From positions 1 through 42,259 of the forward strand of contig NZ_BAWO01000020.1 of the NCBI RefSeq assembly GCF_000632715.1: a DNA stretch of 42,259 bases, in the 5' to 3' direction. The notes beneath the pieces are model-generated. The model was not told the origin of the DNA and ran no database searches. It saw only the letters and a list, made by a program, of their open reading frames with translations. Below are positions 26,325 to 36,085 of this stretch, piece by piece. Each line of letters begins with the position of its first letter. Within the stretch, counting starts at the first letter, position 1. Made by a program: the position numbers and the translations under genes. The stretch comes from Parageobacillus caldoxylosilyticus NBRC 107762 (GTDB lineage Bacteria; Bacillota; Bacilli; Bacillales; Anoxybacillaceae).

Positions 26325-26652
26325 GCTGTTCACTCGCTTCGACAAGCGCCATGCGCGGATTTAAAATTTGCCTAGGGCTTTTCAGCTGAAATACGTTCGC
26401 CCCTTGTCCGGCATCAATCGTCATTACATCATCATAAAAGACAAGACGGGACTTTTCGATGAGAATAGGAACAAAGTTCGTTTCGATGACAAGATCGTCC
26501 TCATCCGTCTCATCGACGAGCCATAAGGCAATGACGCCGTCAACAAGGCAGCCACATCCATCTGTGTCATATTTTAGCTTTAACATTCGCTTTGATTGCG
26601 TTAAAATAGGAGTAAGTTGCTGGATTGCTTTCTCGGTAAATGTGATGTTCAC
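26314..26652 (-). CDS. yqkB: HesB/IscA-like iron-sulfur biogenesis family protein YqkB
   Basis: A 112-residue member of the HesB/IscA-like superfamily. It contains two cysteines in TDGCGC (Cys33, Cys35) but not the C-terminal CGCG-type motif of classical A-type carriers, so a direct Fe-S carrier role is uncertain. The start is the GTG at 26652 (MNITFTEKAI), about ten nt after AAAAGGAG. It is coupled to yqkC and faces away from a CDGSH iron-sulfur gene, which gives a small Fe-S-related neighbourhood. Confidence 0.82.
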   Translation of the reverse strand: MNITFTEKAIQQLTPILTQSKRMLKLKYDTDGCGCLVDGVIALWLVDETDEDDLVIETNFVPILIEKSRLVFYDDVMTIDAGQGANVFQLKSPRQILNPRMALVEASEQHER

Positions 26653-26741
26653 GCCGAATGATGCTCCTTTTCCTTCTCGTTTTTGCTTTTATTGTACCTA
26701 CTTAAGCAAGATGCTGTCAAAATAAAAAGGAGGAACGGATC

Positions 26742-26960
26742 ATGGCCAAAGTGCAAATTAAAGTCAATGACAACGGATCGTATCGGGTGACAGGCGATGT
26801 CGAGCTGATTGATGCGGAAGGGAATAAATTCGTAACAAAACAGACGTTTTCCCTCTGCCGTTGTGGATTGTCGAATAACAAACCATTTTGCGACGGCGCG
26901 CATAAAGGAAAATTCCATTCCGTTGTCCGCGCTACCCCTTCTGAATCCGAATCGCAATAA
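26742..26960 (+). CDS. CDGSH-type iron-sulfur domain protein
   Basis: A 72-residue protein with one CDGSH motif: CRCGLSNNKPFCDGAH. Cys39, Cys41, Cys50 and His54 give the 3-Cys/1-His ligand set for a 2Fe-2S cluster, as in mitoNEET relatives. The function of the bacterial members is not established; electron transfer or redox sensing is likely. AAGGAGG precedes the ATG at ideal spacing. It is followed 18 bp later by yqzH on the same strand, and the two probably form an operon ending at the terminator at 27171-27208. Confidence 0.92.
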   Translation: MAKVQIKVNDNGSYRVTGDVELIDAEGNKFVTKQTFSLCRCGLSNNKPFCDGAHKGKFHSVVRATPSESESQ

Positions 26961-26978
26961 GCTCAGGAAGTGGCACAA

Positions 26979-27173
26979 TTGGAGGAAAAATGGCTGCGTA
27001 AACTCATTCGCAATTGTTTTTTGCAATATGGATATGACAACGAATCACTGCCGCTAAATAACGAAGAATGGAAACAGTTATGTGCGAAAATTTTAGCGAA
27101 AAAAACGGACGATGGTGACATGGATCTGTACGAAATCGTCCACGATGTCATTTACGACTATATTACGAAATAG
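26979..27173 (+). CDS. yqzH: YqzH-like protein
   Basis: A small acidic protein of 64 residues with unknown function. It runs MEEKWLRKLIRNCFLQYGYD with a C-terminal DMDLYEIVHDVIYDYITK, probably all helical. Position next to yqjQ and length match B. subtilis YqzH. I choose the TTG at 26979, eight nt after AGGAAG; a GTG three codons upstream overlaps that site. Its TAG stop lies in the 5' arm of the following terminator. Confidence 0.75.
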   Translation: MEEKWLRKLIRNCFLQYGYDNESLPLNNEEWKQLCAKILAKKTDDGDMDLYEIVHDVIYDYITK

Positions 27174-27208
27174 CACTCCTTGCTTTTTGGCAAGGAGTGC
27201 TATTTTTT
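27171..27208. terminator. Terminator between yqzH and yqjQ
   Basis: TAGCACTCCTTGC and GCAAGGAGTGCTA form a perfect 13-bp stem with a 6-nt loop and TTTTTT after it. It ends the plus-strand pair and overlaps the 3' end of convergent yqjQ. Confidence 0.92.
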
Positions 27209-27988
27209 GAAAAACGCCCGTTTAGCCACTTTTTCGAAGAGTGATGGAAATAATCGATGCAGCTGGCTGCCTGCGTTCATCCAGCGCGGCATATTGACTT
27301 CTCGTGTCGGCGTCATCATGACGGACACCACCCGTTTCGCTACTTTCTCCGGAGCAAGCATCCAGCGCTCCACATTTTTCACATATTCCCCTGATTGGTC
27401 GGCGACTTGAAAAAAATTGGTGCGGATCGGCCCAGGATTGACTGCCGTTACAAAAATCCCATATCGTTCCGCTTCCATACGCAGACTGTCCGTAAACCCA
27501 AGCACGGCATGCTTGGTGGCGGCATATACGCTTGATTTTGGCGTGGCTAATTTTCCCGCCTGCGAAGCGATATTGATAATATGGCCGCTGCGCCGCGCCT
27601 TCATATGGGAATATACCGCTTTCGTACAGGCGATTAAGCCAAACACATTGACGGCAAACATCGCCTTCATTTCCTCAACATCGATATCCTCCACATAGCG
27701 GAACACGCCAAAACCGGCATTGTTCACCAATACATCGACGGCGCCGAGCTGATCGAACAACTGTTGAAATACATCTTCCACCGCGGCTATGTCGCTTACG
27801 TCCAGACGGAAATAATGGCATGGCACGCGATATGTACGTTCAATTTGTTGTGCGATCGCTTGCAGCTTTTCTACATTTCTGGCCAAGAGGATCGGAACCG
27901 CTTTTTGCCGCGCCGCTTCATAGGCGATTTGCTCACCGATGCCGCCCGACGCTCCAGTGATGACAATATGTTTTCCCTCTAGTTTCAA
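27200..27988 (-). CDS. yqjQ: Short-chain dehydrogenase/reductase YqjQ
   Basis: A 262-residue classical SDR with unknown substrate. The cofactor motif is TGASGGIG (11-18), with NNAGFG in the middle and the catalytic Ser-Tyr-Lys in NIASQAGKLATPKSSVYAATK split over about 20 residues. It is likely NADP(H)-linked. The start is a TTG at 27988, placed after GGAGGTG; the TTGA overlaps the yqjP stop by 4 bp, so translation is coupled. The C-terminal MNAGSQLHRLFPSLFEKVAKR segment is typical of this subfamily. Gene order yqjP-yqjQ-yqzH is as in B. subtilis. Confidence 0.92.
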   Translation of the reverse strand: MKLEGKHIVITGASGGIGEQIAYEAARQKAVPILLARNVEKLQAIAQQIERTYRVPCHYFRLDVSDIAAVEDVFQQLFDQLGAVDVLVNNAGFGVFRYVEDIDVEEMKAMFAVNVFGLIACTKAVYSHMKARRSGHIINIASQAGKLATPKSSVYAATKHAVLGFTDSLRMEAERYGIFVTAVNPGPIRTNFFQVADQSGEYVKNVERWMLAPEKVAKRVVSVMMTPTREVNMPRWMNAGSQLHRLFPSLFEKVAKRAFFKK

Positions 27989-28950
27989 ACAGACACCTCC
28001 ACCGCTTCATACACGTAATAATCCCCTGTCTGTCTCTTTTTCACCGCACCGTTTGCTTCCAAGTAATCCAGCTGCCCGATCGTTTCCGACATCGTCAGCA
28101 TAAACTCTTGCCGGTAGACGGCAGGAAATAGCTTTTGGCAAACTTGGAATACGGTATGCGGACCTTGCTTGATCATTTCTAGCACTTGCTCGGCGCGCTC
28201 CCGCTGTTTGCGGAGCCGCTTTTCCACTAAAGCGGGTACGTCGGTCACGTCTTCCCCATGCCCTGTCATGCAATAAGCAATATCATAACGGAGCATTTTC
28301 CGCAAGGAGTCGTTATACTGCAATAGCGGCTTCGGCCGCTCCGTCTCCCCGACAAAAGGCGGCTCCATCATCGGATTCGGCGAAATATGGAGCAATAAAT
28401 GATCGCCGCCGATCATCACCCCATCCGTTTCCCGATAAAATACAACATGGCTTTGCGCATGCCCCGGCGTTTCGATTACTTTCCAATGCGGCAGCCCCGG
28501 CAAAGAATCCCCTTCTTGGACCGTACCGGCAAGCGGACGGCGGCATGCGTAGCGAAGAGAGCGGCGCAACTGAGGCAACTGAGCAATAAATGACTGGTCA
28601 ACGCCGCACTCGACTAAAAACTGCGCAAAAAACTGCTGTTGCTGCTGAAAAAACGTCTCGTCTTGGCGAACCCAGCGGTCCGCTTTTTTATGCCCGATGA
28701 CCGGAATTTCCTCAGACAAATAATCAATCAGTCCGACATGATCAGGATGATGATGCGTAATCACGACTTGATCAATGTCTCGAGGAGTGTAGCCTAATTC
28801 GCGAAGTTGCTGTTGAAACGACTGCCACGCCTCCTCCGTTTTCACTCCGGCATCAATCAGCGTCAAGTTGTCGCCTTCAATAACATACATGTTTACATTT
28901 CCGACCGGAAACGGTGTTGGCACAGTAATGCGGTAAACGCGTTCCTTCAT
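27985..28950 (-). CDS. yqjP: Metallo-beta-lactamase fold hydrolase YqjP
   Basis: A 321-residue MBL-fold hydrolase of the glyoxalase II/LACTB2-like group; the substrate is not known. The metal-binding motif THHHPDHVG gives His66, His68, Asp70 and His71, with GHAQSHVVF, GGDHLL and a late GHGED supplying the remaining ligands. A C-terminal winged-helix-like region (from about 240) follows, common in LACTB2-type proteins. The start is ATG 28950 (MKERVYRITV) after AAGGGG. A dyad lies between the likely promoter and the start. Operon with yqjQ. Confidence 0.9.
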   Translation of the reverse strand: MKERVYRITVPTPFPVGNVNMYVIEGDNLTLIDAGVKTEEAWQSFQQQLRELGYTPRDIDQVVITHHHPDHVGLIDYLSEEIPVIGHKKADRWVRQDETFFQQQQQFFAQFLVECGVDQSFIAQLPQLRRSLRYACRRPLAGTVQEGDSLPGLPHWKVIETPGHAQSHVVFYRETDGVMIGGDHLLLHISPNPMMEPPFVGETERPKPLLQYNDSLRKMLRYDIAYCMTGHGEDVTDVPALVEKRLRKQRERAEQVLEMIKQGPHTVFQVCQKLFPAVYRQEFMLTMSETIGQLDYLEANGAVKKRQTGDYYVYEAVEVSV

Positions 28951-28981
28951 GATTGCATTCCCCTTCTTTCCAGCAATAAAA

Positions 28982-28999
28982 AATGAATCGTTATTCATT
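28982..28999. promoter_or_regulatory. Candidate operator of yqjP-yqjQ
   Basis: AATGAAT and ATTCATT flank a 4-nt centre, a perfect 18-bp dyad. It lies just downstream of the predicted -10 and 30 bp before the yqjP start, where a repressor would block transcription. It looks like a TetR-family operator. The regulator is not identified. Confidence 0.5.
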
Positions 29000-29006
29000 A
29001 TTTTAC

Positions 29007-29035
29007 AGTTTACACTGATTTTCGCTGTTTGTCAT
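29007..29035 (-). promoter_or_regulatory. Candidate sigma-A promoter of yqjP-yqjQ
   Basis: On the minus strand ATGACA (29035-29030) is followed after 17 bp by TAAACT (29012-29007). The -35 box is good and the -10 is weak. Divergent from the proC leader. Confidence 0.45.
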
Positions 29036-29085
29036 TTTTTTTAAACAATTCGCAAAAAAATATAAAAAATTTTGTCTCTTTTCTA

Positions 29086-29115
29086 TTGACAACACCCTTT
29101 ATTTCATTGCATAAT
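29086..29115 (+). promoter_or_regulatory. Sigma-A promoter of the proC T-box transcript
   Basis: A perfect TTGACA (29086-29091) is followed after 18 bp by CATAAT (29110-29115). The start of transcription would be near 29122, a short distance before the T-box stem I. Confidence 0.8.
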
Positions 29116-29121
29116 TGCAAA

Positions 29122-29388
29122 CAAATTAATATTTGCAAATGGGCGATGAGTAGGGCCAGTAAACCATGAATGGTAGCCAGAGAGTGAAACCCAGGGGCTG
29201 GAAGGTTTCATTACCCTCTTCATGGTTGAACCTACCCTATGAGCTGTTAGGAAAACCTAAACGCATCACCGGCGTTATCGGTGCAGAGGTGGGCTCTTTT
29301 TCGGGATAGTTGCCGGCAGAGCCAAAAAAGGTGGTACCGCGGAATAAAAGACCTTCCGTCCTTTTTGGGGATGAAGGTCTTTTTTATT
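29122..29388 (+). ncRNA. T-box leader (tRNA-Pro sensing) of proC
   Basis: All T-box parts are visible. Stem I starts with GATGAGTAGGG and has the distal-loop AGAGAG and GGCTGGAAGG. The specifier loop reads GAACCTA, giving the proline codon CCU at 29231-29233. The T-box sequence AGGTGGTACCGCGG lies at 29329-29342; its TGGT can pair with the uncharged tRNA 3' end. The terminator AGACCTTC/GAAGGTCT plus TTTTTT lies at 29349-29388. Uncharged tRNA-Pro should allow proC transcription. Confidence 0.95.
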
Positions 29389-29415
29389 TTCTAAACAAGA
29401 AGGAGGAATGCAGCG

Positions 29416-30258
29416 ATGAAAAACAGACCAACCATTACGTTTATCGGAGCTGGCTCCATGGCGGAATCGCTTATTTCCGGGATGACAAAGACGCTGTACG
29501 TGCCTGAACAAATTATCGTGACCAACCGCTGCGACCGAACACGGCTTGAATACATGAACAAAACATACGGGGTTCGCAGCGAAACGGATAAAAGAAAAGC
29601 AGTCAAAGAGGCGGATATTATTATTTTAGCGATGAAACCAAAAGATGTAGCGGAGGCAATGGGCGCTGTCGCCTCAGCAATCCACGGGCATCAGTTGATC
29701 ATTTCCTTGTTAGCCGGCGTCACCACCGACACGATTGTTTCTTTAGTCGGCAAAAATGTGGCTGTCATTCGGGCAATGCCGAATACATCGGCCGCCATCG
29801 GCCAATCCGCTACGGCCATTTCCCAAGGCCGCTTTGCAACAGCCGCCCATGTAGCGATTGCCAAAAAACTGTTTGAGACCGTCGGCATCGTTGCGATCGT
29901 TCCCGAACAGGATCTGCATGCCGTCACCGGCCTTTCCGGGAGCGGTCCTGCCTACGTATATTATTTAGTCGAAGCGATGGAAAAAGCAGCCGAAGAAATT
30001 GGCCTTGACCGCTCTGTAGCGAAACCATTAATTTTGCAAACGATTATCGGCGCCGCGCACATGCTGCAGTCAACCAGCAAACATCCATCCATCTTGCGCA
30101 AAGAAGTCACAAGCCCGGGCGGAACAACGGAAGCCGGCATCCAAGTGCTGGAACAATACCGTTTTCAAGAGGCGGTCGCTGCTTGCATTAAACGGGCGAC
30201 GGAGCGGTCGGAGGAATTAGGAAAAGCGTTACTTTCTTCCGCGGCTATGCAATCATGA
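29416..30258 (+). CDS. proC: Pyrroline-5-carboxylate reductase
   Basis: It reduces 1-pyrroline-5-carboxylate to L-proline with NAD(P)H, the last step of proline biosynthesis. The 280-residue protein has the Rossmann motif FIGAGSMAES at the N-terminus and the C-terminal signature of the family around EVTSPGGTTEAGIQVLE. GLSGSGPAYVY lies between. The ATG follows AAGGAGGAA. Expression is controlled by the proline T-box just upstream, so it should rise on proline shortage. The matching B. subtilis gene is proI (yqjO). No terminator is evident before namA. Confidence 0.97.
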   Translation: MKNRPTITFIGAGSMAESLISGMTKTLYVPEQIIVTNRCDRTRLEYMNKTYGVRSETDKRKAVKEADIIILAMKPKDVAEAMGAVASAIHGHQLIISLLAGVTTDTIVSLVGKNVAVIRAMPNTSAAIGQSATAISQGRFATAAHVAIAKKLFETVGIVAIVPEQDLHAVTGLSGSGPAYVYYLVEAMEKAAEEIGLDRSVAKPLILQTIIGAAHMLQSTSKHPSILRKEVTSPGGTTEAGIQVLEQYRFQEAVAACIKRATERSEELGKALLSSAAMQS

Positions 30259-30299
30259 CATGATAAGGCGTTTGATTTTGTTTCCCTCAAAAAACGTGC

Positions 30300-30323
30300 T
30301 ATCATTCAATTGGAAGAATGATA
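30300..30323. promoter_or_regulatory. Candidate operator of namA
   Basis: TATCATTC and GAATGATA are perfect 8-bp inverted arms with an 8-nt spacer. The left arm coincides with a possible -10 (TATCAT at 30300-30305, 16 bp after TTGTTT), so a bound repressor would hide the promoter. It lies about 26 bp before the namA start. The regulator is unknown. Confidence 0.55.
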
Positions 30324-30348
30324 CAAGACTTGGAGGGAGAATAGCCAA

Positions 30349-31371
30349 ATGGAAACGATGCTTTTTTCACCGTATACGATCCGCGGCGTGACGCTGAAAA
30401 ACCGGATTGTCATGTCCCCGATGTGCATGTATTCGTGCGACACGGAAGACGGGAAAGTGCGAACTTGGCATAAAATCCACTATCCGACACGTGCGGTTGG
30501 CCAAGTCGGGCTGATTATCGTCGAAGCGACGGCCGTTACAGCGCAAGGAAGAATTTCCGCCCGCGATTTAGGCATTTGGAGCGATGAACATGTAGACGGC
30601 TTGCGCGAATTAGTTTCGCTAGTGAAAGAACACGGCGCGAAAATCGGCATTCAGCTTGCCCACGCCGGGCGCAAAGCGGAGGTGGAAGGAGAAATTATCG
30701 CTCCTTCGGCGATTCCGTTTAATGAAAAAACACGGACGCCAAAAGAAATGACGAAAACGGACATTGAAGAAACGATTCAAGCGTTTCAAAACGGAGCGCG
30801 CCGCGCGAAGGAGGCCGGCTTTGACGTCATTGAAATTCACGGCGCCCACGGCTATTTGATTAATGAATTTTTATCGCCGCTTGCCAACAAACGGCAAGAT
30901 GAATACGGCGGTTCCTCGGAAAACCGCTACCGCTTTTTAGGGGAAGTGATCGATGCGGTAAGGCAAGTATGGGACGGACCGCTCTTTGTCCGCATTTCCG
31001 CTTCCGATTATCATCCGGAGGGATTGACGGCGAAAGATTACATTCCATACGCCAAGCGCATGAAAGAACAAGGCGTCGATTTGATCGACGTCAGCTCCGG
31101 TGCGGTCGTTCCGGCAACGATTAACGCGTATCCGGGGTACCAAGTTCCGTTTGCCGAATTGATTCGCCGCGAAGCAGAAATCGCTACTGGAGCGGTCGGC
31201 TTGATTACTTCCGGATGGCAGGCGGAAGAAATTTTGCGCAACGGACGCGCCGATTTAGTGTTTCTCGCACGCGAATTGCTGCGCAATCCATATTGGCCAT
31301 ACGCCGCCGCCAAAGAGTTGGGAACGACGATCCCTGCGCCGGTGCAATACGAACGAGGATGGCGTTTTTAA
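30349..31371 (+). CDS. namA: NADPH dehydrogenase NamA (YqjM-type old yellow enzyme)
   Basis: An FMN-dependent ene-reductase that reduces the double bond of alpha,beta-unsaturated aldehydes, ketones and nitro compounds. The 340-residue protein keeps all residues known from YqjM: redox-tuning Cys26 and Tyr28 (MCMYSC), substrate-binding His164 and His167 with Tyr169 (EIHGAHGYL), and the C-terminal Arg336 in ERGWRF that reaches into the partner's active site. The ATG follows GGAGGG at a slightly long 10-12 nt. A clean dyad overlaps the promoter. Thermophilic homologues are well studied. Confidence 0.97.
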   Translation: METMLFSPYTIRGVTLKNRIVMSPMCMYSCDTEDGKVRTWHKIHYPTRAVGQVGLIIVEATAVTAQGRISARDLGIWSDEHVDGLRELVSLVKEHGAKIGIQLAHAGRKAEVEGEIIAPSAIPFNEKTRTPKEMTKTDIEETIQAFQNGARRAKEAGFDVIEIHGAHGYLINEFLSPLANKRQDEYGGSSENRYRFLGEVIDAVRQVWDGPLFVRISASDYHPEGLTAKDYIPYAKRMKEQGVDLIDVSSGAVVPATINAYPGYQVPFAELIRREAEIATGAVGLITSGWQAEEILRNGRADLVFLARELLRNPYWPYAAAKELGTTIPAPVQYERGWRF

Positions 31372-31402
31372 GGCTGCCGATGTTCGGCAGCCTTATTTTT
31401 TG
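31370..31402. terminator. Terminator between namA and rnz
   Basis: AAGGCTGCCGA and TCGGCAGCCTT form a perfect 11-bp stem with a 3-nt loop and ATTTTTTG after it. The namA stop overlaps the first arm, and the T-run overlaps the rnz 3' end. Confidence 0.92.
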
Positions 31403-32319
31403 CGGGCAATAGCAAAGGAAGAAAAATCGGCAGCCAATTCTGTGTTTGGAAACACGTTTCTTGCCTCTACGAGCAATTGTTCGCTTAGCATTCCTTGATA
31501 ACGTGAACTGATATGCGTTAAAATCAGTTTTTTGGCGCCGGCGCGCACTGCCACTTCCGCTGCCTGCACGGCGGTGGAATGAAAATAATCGTGCGCCAAA
31601 TCGCTTTCTTCCGCGGCAAACGTCGCTTCATGCACCAGCACGTCCGCCTCTTTGGCCAGCTCGATGCTTGCTTCGCAATAGCGCGTATCGCCAAGGATCG
31701 CAACTATTCTTCCTTTTTGCGGCGGACCGACAAACTCGCGGCCGTCAATGACCGTCCCATCTTCTAGCTTCACCGTTTTCCCAAGCTTAATTTCCTGATA
31801 AATCGGACCTGGACGAATGCCGAGCGCCTTTAATTTATCAACTAAAAGCGTGCCAGGCAAATCTTTTTCCACAACGCGAAAACCATAGGAAGGAACGCCG
31901 TGATCAAGCTGTTTGGCGATGACCGCAAACCGTTCATCTTCAAACACCGTTCCTTCCTCGATTTCTACCACTTGCAAATTATATTTCAGCCGGGTGAAGC
32001 TAACGGAAATCGCCGTTTCTATAAACGCGCGAATTCCTTTCGGTCCGTACACCGTTAACGGCGTTTCCCCGCCTTGAAAAGAACGGCTGCCAAGCAGTCC
32101 CGGCAATCCGAAAATATGATCGCCGTGAAGATGAGTAATAAAAATATTTTCAATGCGACGCGGACGAATGGATGTGCGCAAGATTTGATGCTGTGTCGCC
32201 TCGCCGCAGTCAAACAGCCATGTCGCCCCGCGTTCTTCCAACAGCTGCAGCGCAATCGCTGTAACATTTCGTTCCTTTGCCGGCACTCCCGCCCCTGTAC
32301 CTAAAAACAATAGCTCCAA
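31393..32319 (-). CDS. rnz: Ribonuclease Z
   Basis: It trims the 3' end of tRNA precursors lacking an encoded CCA. The 308-residue MBL-fold enzyme has the zinc motif HLHGDH (His63, His65, Asp67, His68), with [13 protein letters not shown] (the region before the exosite), HEATF and LTHISSRY. I use the TTG at 32319 ([11 protein letters not shown]), eight nt after AAGGAG, since this matches the B. subtilis N-terminus exactly; a GTG three codons earlier overlaps that site. Divergent from zwf as in B. subtilis (yqjK). Confidence 0.95.
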   Translation of the reverse strand: MELLFLGTGAGVPAKERNVTAIALQLLEERGATWLFDCGEATQHQILRTSIRPRRIENIFITHLHGDHIFGLPGLLGSRSFQGGETPLTVYGPKGIRAFIETAISVSFTRLKYNLQVVEIEEGTVFEDERFAVIAKQLDHGVPSYGFRVVEKDLPGTLLVDKLKALGIRPGPIYQEIKLGKTVKLEDGTVIDGREFVGPPQKGRIVAILGDTRYCEASIELAKEADVLVHEATFAAEESDLAHDYFHSTAVQAAEVAVRAGAKKLILTHISSRYQGMLSEQLLVEARNVFPNTELAADFSSFAIARKK

Positions 32320-32425
32320 AACACCCACTCCTTATGCAAAACGATCTATGATGGTCGCCTGTTGTTAGCGTACCAATGGTTGCCGGATGATTTCAACACT
32401 CTTTTATAACAAAACGCTAAAATGT

Positions 32426-32454
32426 TTGCGTTCACCGCCATAAATCTCTACAAT
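32426..32454 (+). promoter_or_regulatory. Sigma-A promoter of zwf
   Basis: TTGCGT (32426-32431) is followed after 17 bp by TACAAT (32449-32454), about 45 bp before the zwf start. Confidence 0.65.
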
Positions 32455-32498
32455 TATTTACTTGAAGAGACAAATTTGGCTAAAGCGAGGTACATACC

Positions 32499-33986
32499 GT
32501 GAACAACATGAATCCGAAATCATTAATCGTGATTTTTGGCGCTACGGGAGATTTGGCAAAGCGCAAACTGTTCCCCTCCATTTACCGTTTATATGAAAAA
32601 GGAAATTTGTCTGAGGAGTTTGCCGTTGTCGGAGTCGCACGCCGACCGCTGTCAAACGATGAATTTCGCAACTATGTCCGCGAATCGATAGAAAACGCGC
32701 TCCGGCAAGAGCTAAACAATGAACAATTCGTATCCCATTTTTATTATCATCCATTTGATGTGACCGATACCGCCTCCTATCGGCAGCTAAAGTCGCTGCT
32801 TGAGGAGCTTGATGACACATACCATAGCAATGGCAACCGCATTTTTTATTTAGCGATGGCGCCGGAATTTTTCGGTACGGTTACATCGCGCCTAAAATCG
32901 GAAGGCCTTACGGCAACCAACGGCTGGAAGCGCCTCGTCATTGAAAAACCGTTTGGCCATGATTTTGAAAGCGCCCGAAAACTGAATGAAGAAATTCGCC
33001 AAGTGTTTTCGGAGAACGAAATTTACCGGATCGACCATTATCTTGGCAAGGAAATGGTGCAAAACATCGAGGTGATCCGTTTTTCGAACGCGATTTTCGA
33101 ACCTCTTTGGAACAACCGCTTTATTTCCAACATTCAAATTACCTCCAGCGAAACGCTTGGCGTGGAGGACCGCGGCCGCTATTACGACCATTCAGGGGCG
33201 CTGCGCGATATGGTGCAAAACCATATGCTGCAGATGGTTGCGCTCTTGGCGATGGAGCCGCCGATTAAACTGACGACCGACGAAATCCGCAGCGAAAAAG
33301 TAAAAGTGCTGCGCGCGCTTCGGCCAATTTCCCATGAGGAAGTAGATCAATATTTTGTACGCGGACAATACGGCAGAGGCGTTGTGAATGGAAAAGAAGT
33401 TGTCGGCTATCGCGAGGAGAACAACGTTGATCCGAATTCTAACACGGAAACGTTTGTCGCCGGAAAGCTGATGATCGACAATTTCCGCTGGGCCGGCGTG
33501 CCGTTTTACATTCGCACCGGCAAGCGGATGACGGAAAAATCAACGAAAATTGTCGTTCAATTTAAAGATGTACCAATGAACTTGTATTACCGAACAAATG
33601 AAAAAATCGAACCAAACCTGTTAATCATCCACATTCAGCCGGATGAAGGCATCACCCTTCATTTAAACGGCAAAAAAAGCGGCGAAAGCATGAAAACGGC
33701 TCCGATCGAACTAGATTACTGCAACAACTGCATCGACGGCATTAACACGCCGGAAGCGTATGAAAAGCTGTTGTATGACTGCATGCACGGCGACGCCACC
33801 AACTTTACGCACTGGGATGAAGTAGCCGCGTCATGGCAATTTGTCGACCCTATTTCAGAAGTATGGGAAAACACAAAAGCAGTCGACTTTCCAAACTATG
33901 AAGCCGGATCGATGGGACCGAAAGCTTCTGATGCATTACTGAAAAAAGATGGATTCCATTGGTGGCCCATTCATTATCATCAATAA
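32499..33986 (+). CDS. zwf: Glucose-6-phosphate 1-dehydrogenase
   Basis: It oxidises glucose 6-phosphate to 6-phosphogluconolactone with NADP, the entry to the oxidative pentose-phosphate pathway. The 495-residue protein has the NADP motif FGATGDLAKRKL (13-24) and the active-site signature YRIDHYLGKE with its catalytic histidine. EKPFGHD precedes it. The start is the GTG at 32499, eight nt after GCGAGG; the ATG three codons later is too far from that site. Gnd, the next oxidative enzyme, lies 2.2 kb away on the opposite strand. The next gene starts 20 bp after the zwf stop. Confidence 0.97.
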   Translation: MNNMNPKSLIVIFGATGDLAKRKLFPSIYRLYEKGNLSEEFAVVGVARRPLSNDEFRNYVRESIENALRQELNNEQFVSHFYYHPFDVTDTASYRQLKSLLEELDDTYHSNGNRIFYLAMAPEFFGTVTSRLKSEGLTATNGWKRLVIEKPFGHDFESARKLNEEIRQVFSENEIYRIDHYLGKEMVQNIEVIRFSNAIFEPLWNNRFISNIQITSSETLGVEDRGRYYDHSGALRDMVQNHMLQMVALLAMEPPIKLTTDEIRSEKVKVLRALRPISHEEVDQYFVRGQYGRGVVNGKEVVGYREENNVDPNSNTETFVAGKLMIDNFRWAGVPFYIRTGKRMTEKSTKIVVQFKDVPMNLYYRTNEKIEPNLLIIHIQPDEGITLHLNGKKSGESMKTAPIELDYCNNCIDGINTPEAYEKLLYDCMHGDATNFTHWDEVAASWQFVDPISEVWENTKAVDFPNYEAGSMGPKASDALLKKDGFHWWPIHYHQ

Positions 33987-34006
33987 AGAAGGGAGAACGC
34001 TTAGTG

Positions 34007-34624
34007 ATGAAGTTTTATGATGTTACTGCACCCATTTTTGAAGGAATGCCTGTATATAAAAATAAGCCGGAAAAACAGCCGAAACTAACAAGCGTGACAA
34101 ACGACTACGTCACGGAATCGCGCATCGACATGGACGTGCATACCGGCACGCATATTGATGCGCCGCTTCATATGGTCAAAGGCGGCGAAACGTTTGAAAC
34201 GATTTCTCTCGACCGCCTCGTCGGCCCATGCAAATTGTTTGATCTAACGCATGTCAGCGACAAAATTTCGAAAGACGACATCGCCGCTTTAGACATTCAA
34301 GAAAACGATTTTGTCTTGTTCAAGACGAAAAACTCGCTTGAAGACGCGTTTAACTTTGAGTTTATTTATGTAGCCGAAGATGCGGCGCGATACCTCGCCG
34401 ATAAAAAGATCCGCGGCGTCGGCATCGATGCTCTGGGCATTGAGCGAAGCCAGCCGGGGCATCCGACGCATAAAACGCTATTTTCCGCAGGTGTGATCGT
34501 CATTGAAGGGCTGCGGCTAAAAGAGGTGCCAGAAGGTTCATATTTTATGGTCGCCGCACCGCTCAAACTCGTCGGCACGGACGCCGCACCGGCGCGTGTG
34601 CTATTATTTACGGAAAGTTTATAA
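34007..34624 (+). CDS. Cyclase-family metal-dependent hydrolase (KynB-like)
   Basis: A 205-residue member of the cyclase family that includes arylformamidase KynB. The metal-binding signature HTGTHIDAPLH spans residues 45-55. Other members hydrolyse formamides, isatin or polyketide intermediates; there are no kynurenine genes here, so the substrate is open. The start is ATG 34007 (MKFYDVTAPIF); the GTG just before it (34004) is nine nt after GGGAGA and is equally possible. It follows zwf by 20 bp with no hairpin between, so the two are probably cotranscribed. Confidence 0.87.
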   Translation: MKFYDVTAPIFEGMPVYKNKPEKQPKLTSVTNDYVTESRIDMDVHTGTHIDAPLHMVKGGETFETISLDRLVGPCKLFDLTHVSDKISKDDIAALDIQENDFVLFKTKNSLEDAFNFEFIYVAEDAARYLADKKIRGVGIDALGIERSQPGHPTHKTLFSAGVIVIEGLRLKEVPEGSYFMVAAPLKLVGTDAAPARVLLFTESL

Positions 34625-34635
34625 GAGAATCATTA

Positions 34636-34671
34636 AGCACCCTTAGCCTGGGCCAAGGGTGCTTTCTCTTT

Positions 34672-34674
<3 letters not shown>
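34636..34674 (+). terminator. Terminator of the zwf unit
   Basis: AGCACCCTT and AAGGGTGCT form a 9-bp stem with a 10-nt loop, followed by TTCTCTTTTT. It lies between two convergent genes. Confidence 0.88.
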
Positions 34675-36060
<1,386 letters not shown>

Positions 36061-36085
36061 TCATATAAATTTATATATTATTTTA

